From Gemmatimonadota bacterium (GTDB lineage Bacteria; Gemmatimonadota; Gemmatimonadetes; Gemmatimonadales; GWC2-71-9): a stretch of DNA of 64,000 nt. Made by a program: the position numbers and the translations under genes. Where the stretch lies: positions 80,570 through 144,569 of the forward strand of contig QHTT01000067.1 of the NCBI GenBank assembly GCA_003220935.1. The letters run 5' to 3'. Shown one piece after another: positions 32,713-40,745 of the stretch; within the stretch, counting starts at the first letter, position 1; each line of letters opens with the position of its first letter. The notes below the pieces were generated by a model. The model was not told the origin of the DNA, ran no database searches, and saw nothing but the letters and a program-made list of their open reading frames with translations.

Positions 32713-34655
32713 GCGAGGCGAACCGTGGGGGGCGGCCGCCAAGCACGGTTGGGCCTGGCGGCGACTGCCTCGGCGGCCACCGAACCGTGCCAGGGGACGT
32801 ACTCGGGCACGAGCGCCGCGATGCCGCGCAACACTCCCTCATCATCGCCCAGCGTCATGAGCGAGACGAGGCGGCTCAAGCCCCGGCGCAGCGCGGTGGG
32901 ATCGCTGACCGCCGATGCGATGACGTGAATTTTCTCCACCGGCGTCGGGTGCGCGGCCTCGTCCGAGGAGATGAGCTCCTCCTCCAGCTTCTCCCCAGGC
33001 CGCAGGCCGGTGAACTCGATCTGGATGTCCTGGTGGGGCACGAAGCCGGAGAGCCGGATCAACTGCTCGGCGAGCTCGAGGATGCGCACCTGCTCTCCCA
33101 TCTCGAGCATCGCAATCCGCCCGGCAGCTTCCGGCAATGCCGCCGCTTGTACCACCAGCTGCACGGCTTCCGGAATCGTCATGAAGTAGCGCTTCACCTC
33201 GGGATCGGTCACCGTGAGGGGGCCGCCGGCGGCGAGCTGGCGCTTGAACAGCGGCAGCACGCTGCCGTCCGATCCGAGCACGTTCCCGAAGCGCACGGCG
33301 CGGAAGTCGGTGCCCGACGCGGCGAGATACGGCAGCTCGAGCACGACCCGCTCGGCTACCCGCTTCGTGGCGCCGAGGACGCTGGTCGGGTTGACGGCCT
33401 TGTCGGTGGAGATCAGCACGAACTTCTTGACGCCGTGGCGCGCCGCGGCTTCGGCGACGCGCAGGGTCCCGACGACGTTGTTCCAAGCGGCCTCGACCAC
33501 ATTGGCTTCGCACAGCGGCACGTGCTTGTACGCCGCCGCGTGGAAGACGTAGTCCGGTTCGTAGGTCCGGAGCACCTGGGCCATCCGATCGGCGTTGGTG
33601 ATGCTCGCGATCACCGGCACGACTTCGAGGTTCGGGTGGGCGCGGCGCAGCTCGACCCACACGAAATACAGCGTGTTTTCCGCGCGATCGAGCAGCACGA
33701 TACGGCGCGGCTGGAACCGCGCGACCTGCCGTGCCAGCTCTGATCCGATCGACCCCGCGCCGCCCGTGATGAGCACGGTCTTCCCTGTGAGGTCGCGCTC
33801 CACCTGATCTAGGTTGAGCTTGACCGGCTCCCGACCGAGCAGGTCTTCGAGCTGCACGTCTCGCAGTTGCCCGACTTCGGCGCGCTTTTGGAGCAGATCC
33901 TGCAGCGGCGGGAGCATCTTGAACGGGATTCTGGTCTCGGCACAGCGGTCGACGATGCGCTGCAGCTGGGTGCGGCTGGCCGACGGGATCGCGATGACGA
34001 GCAGCTCGACACGGCGCTGGACGGCGAGGCGGCGCAGATCGCGGACGCCGCCCAGCACGCGCACGCCGTGCAACGATCGCCCGTGCGTGTCCCGGTCGTC
34101 GTCGATGAGACCCACGACGTTCAGCTGGTGCCGCTGGTCGTGCAGCAGCTGGCGGAGCAGCTGCTCACCCGCTTCACCGGCGCCGATGATGAAGGCCCGT
34201 TTCGCCTGCGGTGCCTTTGCCTTCACCAGGGTGCTGACCTCGCGCGCGACGCGGATGGAGAACCGGAAGCCGCCGACTAAGAAAATCGCCAGCAGCCAGT
34301 CGAGCATCAGCACGGCGCGCGACATGCCGCGGGCGTGGCCGCTCAACCAGAGGATCGCCACGAACGCGACGGAGCTGAGCGTCACGGCGGTCGTGACGTT
34401 GACGAGGTCACGCATCCCCACGTGGCGCCAGTAGTCCCGGAACAGCCCGAACGAATAGAACGCGAGCGGTCGCACTGCTACGAGGTAGGGCAGCGTTGTG
34501 ACCAAACGACGCAGCTCGTCCGAGGGGATCGCGAAATCGAAGCGCAGCCCGTAGGCGCCGACGTAGGCGAGGGCCACGAGGAACGCGTGAAACGCCCAGG
34601 TGAGCGGCCCCCGGTGGGGGTAGAGGCGCTTCAGCAGGGCGGTGAGGATGTTCAA
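32709..34655 (-). CDS. CapD/FlaA1-like polysaccharide biosynthesis protein (nucleotide-sugar 4,6-dehydratase with N-terminal TM domain)
   Basis: TVLITGGAGSIGSELARQVARF, YVFHAAAYKHVPLCEANVVEAAWNNV, STDKAVNPTSVLGATKR; TTG start at 34655 tentative. Confidence 0.92.
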   Translation of the reverse strand: MNILTALLKRLYPHRGPLTWAFHAFLVALAYVGAYGLRFDFAIPSDELRRLVTTLPYLVAVRPLAFYSFGLFRDYWRHVGMRDLVNVTTAVTLSSVAFVAILWLSGHARGMSRAVLMLDWLLAIFLVGGFRFSIRVAREVSTLVKAKAPQAKRAFIIGAGEAGEQLLRQLLHDQRHQLNVVGLIDDDRDTHGRSLHGVRVLGGVRDLRRLAVQRRVELLVIAIPSASRTQLQRIVDRCAETRIPFKMLPPLQDLLQKRAEVGQLRDVQLEDLLGREPVKLNLDQVERDLTGKTVLITGGAGSIGSELARQVARFQPRRIVLLDRAENTLYFVWVELRRAHPNLEVVPVIASITNADRMAQVLRTYEPDYVFHAAAYKHVPLCEANVVEAAWNNVVGTLRVAEAAARHGVKKFVLISTDKAVNPTSVLGATKRVAERVVLELPYLAASGTDFRAVRFGNVLGSDGSVLPLFKRQLAAGGPLTVTDPEVKRYFMTIPEAVQLVVQAAALPEAAGRIAMLEMGEQVRILELAEQLIRLSGFVPHQDIQIEFTGLRPGEKLEEELISSDEAAHPTPVEKIHVIASAVSDPTALRRGLSRLVSLMTLGDDEGVLRGIAALVPEYVPWHGSVAAEAVAARPNRAWRPPPTVRLA

Positions 34656-35013
34656 CGGCGTGCCCTTCCTCTGCAAAAGAACGAATCGTGGCCGCGCGTT
34701 GCGCGGGGCAATCCCGCTAGCTCCGATGCACATGACGTGCGCGCCGCCGCGGCCGGCCGGGCGGCTCCCCGAGCCGATTGCGCTACAACGCGTTGCGCCC
34801 GCCAGCAGGCGCGAGCACGCCCCCGCTCGTGCCGCTCACGTGCTACGAATCTGCGGGGCGACTTGCTGCGCGTACGCCACGCGTCGCCACCGCCACGCCC
34901 CGCGGAGGCGCTGCGGGCGTGAGGCTGGCGTCCGGTCTCAGCGGTACCGGCCTTGCAGTGGCGACCCTTGGTCCCGGGACGTGGAGTCCCGGGCGATACG
35001 GTTCGCACTCGAC

Positions 35014-37413
35014 ATGGCGCACGAAGGACCGTCACTCCCCGAGCCGGCCCGGCTCGACGCAATCGCAGCGACACCCCGGTCCCGGGCCCCGACGCGCTAC
35101 GAGCAGCTGCCCCGGCTCCTGCCGGCAGCGGAGCCGGACTGGCGCCGCATCCTCGGCGCCATCGGGCGGCGCCGCTGGGTGGTGTTGGCCGTCACGCTGC
35201 TTGGGACGGCGGCGGGGGTCGTCGCCGCTGCCAAGTTCGTCGGGCCGCGCTACCTCGCCCGGGCCCGTCTCTGGGTCGGAGCAGCGGAGCCCAACCCAAA
35301 CGCCCTCCGCGGCACCACGCCCCCACCCGGGGCCGAGCGGCTGCTCGGTGTGGCGGCGTGGGTCGATTTCGTCCGGTCGGATGCCGTGCTCGATACCGTC
35401 GTGCGCGACGTCCGCCTGTATCTCGATCCCAGGACCCCGCTCGACGGCACCGCGCTGCTGCGGTTCGGGCTCAAGGACCAGGTGCTGCCGGGACGCTACC
35501 GGCTGGAGGTGGATCGCGACGGAGCAGGCTTTACGCTCTTCTCGGCGCAGGGGGGCGTCGTGCAGCACGGGGAGCGGGGGGATTCGGTCGGCCCCGCGCT
35601 GGGGTTTGCGTGGGTGCCGGGGGCGGCTGTGCTCACGCCGGGACGGCGCATCGAGTTCACGCTCCTCACCCCGCACGACGCCGCGGAGCTGCTCGCGAGC
35701 CAGCTGCAGGTGACAACGGACCCGGAGGGGACCTTCGTGACCGTCCAACTGACGGGCACCGACCCGCAGTTGACCGCTGCGATCGTGAAGGGGGTGGCGG
35801 ATCGGACCGTGGCCGTCGCAGCCGACCTGCGGCGCCACAAGGTGGCGGCGCTCGCCGATATCCTGGGCGAACAGGTGCGGCATGCGCAGGCGAGCCTCAC
35901 CGCGGCGGAGCTGGCGCTCAAGAGCTTCCGTGTCCGGGCCGCGGGGGTGCTACCGGCTGGCGTGGCCGCGCCGCCGCCGTCGCCCGCCTTCACGAACGCT
36001 TTCGAGCTGCGGGTCGCGGTCGATCAGCTCGGCCGCGACCGGCAGGCGATCGATCGAGTGCTCGCACAGCAGCCCGATTCGGGGCTGTCGGTGGATGCGC
36101 TCGCCGCCATCGACGCCGTGCAGAAGTCACCTGAGCTGACGCAGGCGCTGAAGGAGCTGACCGACAAGCAGGCCGAGCTTCGCGCCCTGCGCTATACCTA
36201 CACGGATCAGCACTTCCCCGTCCAGCAGCTGGCCGACGCCGTAGCGACGCTCGATCGCCGCACGATCCCGGGCATGCTGCGCGCGCTGCGCAACAACCTG
36301 GCCGCGCGGGAGCGCGACCTCGGGCAGCGGGTGGACTCGACGGTCCGCTACCTGAGCAACATCCCGCCGCTCCTGTTTGAGCAGACACGCCTGGAGCGGG
36401 AAGTGCAGGTAGCAGGACAGCTCTACGCCTCGCTCCAGCAGCGCTACGACGAAGCCCGCGTCGCGGAGGCGTCGGCGCTGCCCGACGTCCGCATCCTCGA
36501 TGCTCCCGTCCAGCCGTACCAGCCGATCGGCAGCGTCGCACCGTTCCTGGTGATCATGGCCTTCCTGGCGAGTGCCGGCCTGGGCGTGTTGGGTGCCGTG
36601 GTGATCGACACGCTCGACCCCCGGTTCCGCGATCCTGGTCACGTCACGCAAGGCCTGGGGCTGCGGATCCTGGGCGCGCTCCCCCACTTGAGCCGGGCCG
36701 GTAACGGCGAGGGGACCGCGCAGGCCATCGAAGCGATGCGGACCGTGCGCGTGAAGCTGCAGCATGCCTCCAACGGCGGGAACCCGCTGCTCCTCACCGT
36801 CACCAGCCCGGGGGTCGGCGAAGGGAAGTCGCTCGTCTCGGCAAACCTGGCGCTCGCGTTCGCGTATGCCGGGCTCCGTACGGTCGTGATCGACGGCGAC
36901 ATCCGTCGCGGCGCGCTGCACCGTCTGTTGCGCGGGAGCCGCCGGCCGGGCCTGACCGATCACCTCACCGGTCGCGCCCCGCTCGAAAAGGTCCTGCAAA
37001 CGACTCCGTACAAATGTCTGTCGTTCATCGGGTGCGGATCGCGGATGCACAATTCGCCGGAGCTGTTGAGCGCGGCGACCATGGTCGATCTCCTCGCCGC
37101 GCTCCGCAGTCGCTACGACGTGGTTCTGGTCGACACCGCCCCGCTCGCCGCTGGGGCGGATCCCTACACGATGGCCTCGCTCACCACCAACCTGCTGATG
37201 GTGCTGCGGGCGGGGGTCACCGATCTCGAGCTGGCACAGGCGAAGCTCGAGAGCTTCGAGGATCTGCCCGTGCGGGTCGTCGGCACGGTGCTGAACGACG
37301 TGCAGCCGAAAGGAGCGTACCGGTACTATGCCTATTACGTACCCGGTTACGAGACTAAGGAAGAAGCTGACCTGGGACCGGAGAAGCCGGTGCTCGGAGT
37401 CCCAAGTGTCTAG
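35014..37413 (+). CDS. Polysaccharide co-polymerase / BY-kinase (Wzc-like)
   Basis: Wzz-like N-term, SPGVGEGKSLVSANLALAFAYAGLRTVVIDGDIRRGALH, YDVVLVDTAPLAAGAD; no obvious C-terminal Tyr cluster beyond YRYYAYYVPGY. Confidence 0.9.
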   Translation: MAHEGPSLPEPARLDAIAATPRSRAPTRYEQLPRLLPAAEPDWRRILGAIGRRRWVVLAVTLLGTAAGVVAAAKFVGPRYLARARLWVGAAEPNPNALRGTTPPPGAERLLGVAAWVDFVRSDAVLDTVVRDVRLYLDPRTPLDGTALLRFGLKDQVLPGRYRLEVDRDGAGFTLFSAQGGVVQHGERGDSVGPALGFAWVPGAAVLTPGRRIEFTLLTPHDAAELLASQLQVTTDPEGTFVTVQLTGTDPQLTAAIVKGVADRTVAVAADLRRHKVAALADILGEQVRHAQASLTAAELALKSFRVRAAGVLPAGVAAPPPSPAFTNAFELRVAVDQLGRDRQAIDRVLAQQPDSGLSVDALAAIDAVQKSPELTQALKELTDKQAELRALRYTYTDQHFPVQQLADAVATLDRRTIPGMLRALRNNLAARERDLGQRVDSTVRYLSNIPPLLFEQTRLEREVQVAGQLYASLQQRYDEARVAEASALPDVRILDAPVQPYQPIGSVAPFLVIMAFLASAGLGVLGAVVIDTLDPRFRDPGHVTQGLGLRILGALPHLSRAGNGEGTAQAIEAMRTVRVKLQHASNGGNPLLLTVTSPGVGEGKSLVSANLALAFAYAGLRTVVIDGDIRRGALHRLLRGSRRPGLTDHLTGRAPLEKVLQTTPYKCLSFIGCGSRMHNSPELLSAATMVDLLAALRSRYDVVLVDTAPLAAGADPYTMASLTTNLLMVLRAGVTDLELAQAKLESFEDLPVRVVGTVLNDVQPKGAYRYYAYYVPGYETKEEADLGPEKPVLGVPSV

Positions 37414-38227
37414 ACGGGGGAGATCCCGCCCGGGGGCGGCCGGGCTCATCGCCGCGCTCGCGCTGGTGAGCCCGGCCGCTGCTCCCGCCCAGACCGCGGC
37501 CGATTCGCTGGCGCACCGCACCCTCGCCACGCGGGCCGAACTGGACAGCCTGGCGCGCGTGCTCGCGAGCGCGGGCTCGTCGGCGCAGCGACAGACGCTC
37601 GAGCTCGTGCGGGCGCGGCTCGGGGCCGGAGACTTTCAAGCGGGGGATCGCATTCTGTTGCAAATCCCCGCGCTCCAGAGTGCGGTGCAGCCCGCTGGAG
37701 AGCCAGCGACTCTCGCGGTCGCCGGGCAGCCGGCCCGCGCCGATACCTTCACCGTCGGTCGGGAGCAGGAGCTCACCCTGCCCGTCGGGGGCACGATCCC
37801 GCTGCGGGGCGTGCTCAAGTCCGAGCTTCAGGGCTACCTCACGGAGCAGCTGAGTCAGTACCTCAAGTACCCGACGCTCCATGCGCGCCCGTTGATCCGG
37901 GTGTCGGTCCAAGGCGACGTCCAGCGCCCCGGCTTCTACTTCATCCCGCCGGACGCCCCGCTGTCCGATGCGCTCATGGCGGCGGGAGGCACGCTCCGGG
38001 ACGCGAAGGTGAAGGATCTGCGCGTAGAGCGCAACGGCACCACCATTTTGAAGGGGCGTGCGTTGCAGGAGGCGATGGCTGCGGGTCGGACGCTCGAAAC
38101 CGTGAACCTGCAGGACGGGGACCAGCTCACGGTCCCGAGCGGCGGTCAGGTGACGGAGCACATGCGCTTCGTCTGGCTCGTCGTGAGCATCACCGGCGGG
38201 ATCTACGGCTTGACGCGGCTCTTCTAG
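37406..38227 (+). CDS. Polysaccharide export protein (SLBB domain, Wza-like)
   Basis: VSVQGDVQRPGFYFIPPDAPLSDALMAAGG SLBB; overlaps BY-kinase stop; GTG 37406. Confidence 0.8.
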   Translation: MSRRGRSRPGAAGLIAALALVSPAAAPAQTAADSLAHRTLATRAELDSLARVLASAGSSAQRQTLELVRARLGAGDFQAGDRILLQIPALQSAVQPAGEPATLAVAGQPARADTFTVGREQELTLPVGGTIPLRGVLKSELQGYLTEQLSQYLKYPTLHARPLIRVSVQGDVQRPGFYFIPPDAPLSDALMAAGGTLRDAKVKDLRVERNGTTILKGRALQEAMAAGRTLETVNLQDGDQLTVPSGGQVTEHMRFVWLVVSITGGIYGLTRLF

Positions 38228-38422
38228 CCATGCTCTGCACAAGTCGCGCGAAGTCGGGGGTGGGGGCGTCGCACGCGTCACACGCGAGGGTGCTCGGGCG
38301 GCACAATCTGCGCCGAAGCATGGGCGATACCGAAGCTTCCGTGCCTGCCGTGCACCCTCGCGTGTCAGCGTGCTAGCCCCCACCCCCCCGGGTTCTGGTC
38401 ACCTCTGCAGAGCTCCCTAGAC
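38228..38422. repeat. MITE-like element: two inverted copies of an interspersed repeat (38228-38293 and 38352-38422)
   Basis: GTCGGGGGTGGGGGCGTCGCACGCGTCACACGCGAGGGTGC vs GCACCCTCGCGTGTCAGCGTGCTAGCCCCCACCCCCCCGGG (inverted). Confidence 0.7.
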
Positions 38423-38518
38423 GCGCTTCAAAGCTTGACCCACGCCCCAGCGTGGGAATAAGCCACCCGGCGTGAAAATGGTTTGGCGTTCTGGCGCGCG
38501 CGCGCTAGCTTATCGCGT

Positions 38519-38911
38519 GTGACGAACGGTGTGCGCACTGACCCGGCCGCGTGGACCGACGACCGCCACAAGCGCGGCCTCGCCGGCGAGAAACAGGCGA
38601 TCCAGTACCTCCTGGCCCGCGGTTGGCACATCGTGGCGCACCGGTTCCGGGTCGGCCACACGGAGATCGACCTGATCGCCCGCCAGGGAAGCCTGGTGGC
38701 CTTCGTCGAGGTGAAGGCGCGGCGAGGAACCGCGTTCGGCAGCCCGCTCGAAGCCGTGACCGGCGCGAAGCGGCGGGAGCTGGTGAAGGCGGCGCGCGTG
38801 TGGGTGGACCGGCACGGGCGGCCGGCGGACGTCTACCGCTTCGATTGCATCGCAATCATCGACCATAAACTGGAGCATCTGGCGGACGCGTTCCGACCCG
38901 GCTGGCGCTGA
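38519..38911 (+). CDS. YraN/UPF0102 family endonuclease-like protein
   Basis: [51 protein letters not shown]. Confidence 0.93.
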   Translation: MTNGVRTDPAAWTDDRHKRGLAGEKQAIQYLLARGWHIVAHRFRVGHTEIDLIARQGSLVAFVEVKARRGTAFGSPLEAVTGAKRRELVKAARVWVDRHGRPADVYRFDCIAIIDHKLEHLADAFRPGWR

Positions 38912-38961
38912 GCGGGCTTTCGGTATATATTCGGGCCTCCCATAGGGGGGGCTCCCAACCC

Positions 38962-40041
38962 ATGTCGAGGGTACTCATGGCGGCCGAAAAGGACGTTCCG
39001 AGGCTCACCGATGAGCGCAAGAAGGCCCTGAACCTCGCCATCACCCAGATCGAGAAGACGTGCGGCAAAGGCGCCATCATGCGGATGGGTGCGGATGCGC
39101 CGCGCGTGCGGGTGGAGGCGATTCCCACGGGCGCGATCAACCTCGACGCGGCCATCGGGATCGGCGGGATCCCGCGTGGCCGGGTGACGGAGATCTTCGG
39201 GCCCGAGTCCAGTGGCAAGACCACCCTTGCCCTGCATGTCGTCGCGAACTCGCAGCGGCAAGGCGGCGCCGCCGCGTACATCGATGCCGAGCACGCACTC
39301 GACGTCGAGTACGCCAAGAAGCTCGGGGTGGACATCGACAACCTACTTGTCTCCCAGCCCGACACCGGCGAGCAGGGGCTCGAGATCACCGAGATCCTGG
39401 TGCGCTCGGGGGCGGTGGACGTGGTGGTGGTGGACTCGGTGGCGGCGCTCGTTCCCAAGGCCGAGATCGAAGGGGAGATGGGCGACTCGCTCCCCGGCCT
39501 GCAGGCGCGTCTCATGAGCCAGGCGCTGCGCAAGCTCGCTGGCGCGATCAACCGCTCGCGCACTGCCGTAGTGTTCATCAACCAGCTGCGCGAGAAGATC
39601 GGGATCATGTTCGGCAACCCCGAGACTACGACCGGGGGCCGCGCGCTCAAGTTCTACGCCTCGGTGCGGCTCGACATGCGACGCCTCGGGCCGGTCAAGG
39701 AGCGTGAGGTGGTGATCGGCAACCACGTGCGCGTGAAAGTCGTGAAGAACAAGGTGGCGCCGCCGTTCCGCCAGGCCGAATTCGACATCATGTTCGACGA
39801 GGGCATCAGTCACGAGTCGTTGCTCGTGGACATCGCGGCGGAGGCCGGCATCATCGAGAAGTCAGGGGCCTGGTACGCGTACGGCAAGGAGCGCATTGGG
39901 CAAGGTCGCGAGAACGCGAAGCTGTATCTCAAGGACCACGCCGATCTCGCGGTCGAAGTCGAGGCGAAGGTGAAAGAGCACCTCGGCGTGAAGGCCACGG
40001 CGGTCGCTGCCGACGAGGAGGCCGCCTCGCCCGAGGACTGA
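38962..40041 (+). CDS. recA: Recombinase RecA
   Basis: [42 protein letters not shown]...[26 protein letters not shown]. Confidence 0.99.
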   Translation: MSRVLMAAEKDVPRLTDERKKALNLAITQIEKTCGKGAIMRMGADAPRVRVEAIPTGAINLDAAIGIGGIPRGRVTEIFGPESSGKTTLALHVVANSQRQGGAAAYIDAEHALDVEYAKKLGVDIDNLLVSQPDTGEQGLEITEILVRSGAVDVVVVDSVAALVPKAEIEGEMGDSLPGLQARLMSQALRKLAGAINRSRTAVVFINQLREKIGIMFGNPETTTGGRALKFYASVRLDMRRLGPVKEREVVIGNHVRVKVVKNKVAPPFRQAEFDIMFDEGISHESLLVDIAAEAGIIEKSGAWYAYGKERIGQGRENAKLYLKDHADLAVEVEAKVKEHLGVKATAVAADEEAASPED

Positions 40042-40695
40042 GTGCCCGCCCCGATCCTCACGGGCCTCGCCCCCGATCCGCGGCAGCCTGGCTACCGGCT
40101 GGTCGATGTGGACCGGGGGCGATTTGCGTCGCTGCCGGGCGAGGCGCTGGAGCCGCTCCGGCTCGAGGTCGGGCGGGAGCTCCCGCCGGCGGCGCTGGCG
40201 CGGCTGCGGGAGCTCGCGGACATCGAGGCGGCGTGCCGGGCCGCGCTGCGCGCCCTGGCCCGGCGGTCGCACGCCCGTCTCGACCTGAGCCGCAAGCTGG
40301 TGAAGAAGCAGCATCCGCCGGCGGCCGTGGAGGCGGCGTTGCAGCGGCTCGCGGCGCAGCGCCTCATTGACGACCGGCGCTTTGCGGAGCAGTACGCCGG
40401 GGTGCGGGCCGCGCGCGGCCGGGGCCCCTCGCGCATCGTCAAAGATCTGCTGGCACAGGGGGTCGATCGCCGGACCGCAGAGGAATCGGTGCGCCGCGCG
40501 CTCGAGGAAGAGGGTGTGGACCCCGAGGTCGAGGCGCGCGCGGTCGCGGCGAAACGGGCGCGTCAGCTCGCCGACCTGCCCGTCCCGATCCGCAAGCGGC
40601 GCTTGCTCGCGTACCTGGTGCGGCGGGGGTACGGAGGGCCGGCGGTGGCGGGGCTGGTGGACGCGCTGTGTGGTGCGCCCGACCCTCGGAGGTAA
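40042..40695 (+). CDS. recX: Regulatory protein RecX
   Basis: RRSHARLDLSRKLVKKQHPPAAVEAALQRLAAQRLIDDRRFAEQYAGVRAARGRGPSRI; directly after recA. Confidence 0.9.
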   Translation: MPAPILTGLAPDPRQPGYRLVDVDRGRFASLPGEALEPLRLEVGRELPPAALARLRELADIEAACRAALRALARRSHARLDLSRKLVKKQHPPAAVEAALQRLAAQRLIDDRRFAEQYAGVRAARGRGPSRIVKDLLAQGVDRRTAEESVRRALEEEGVDPEVEARAVAAKRARQLADLPVPIRKRRLLAYLVRRGYGGPAVAGLVDALCGAPDPRR

Positions 40696-40745
40696 CTCTC
40701 AGCTAGCCTTTCAGTTGCCCCTTGCGGGACGCTATATTCACCCGC

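Noticed and set aside
34786-34795. Palindrome CAACGCGTTG in the capD-BY-kinase divergent region as an operator
   Set aside because: Single 10-bp palindrome in GC-rich DNA is weak evidence without conservation.
38912-38961. LexA/SOS box upstream of recA
   Set aside because: A TATATT -10-like element is visible but no convincing known SOS-box consensus.
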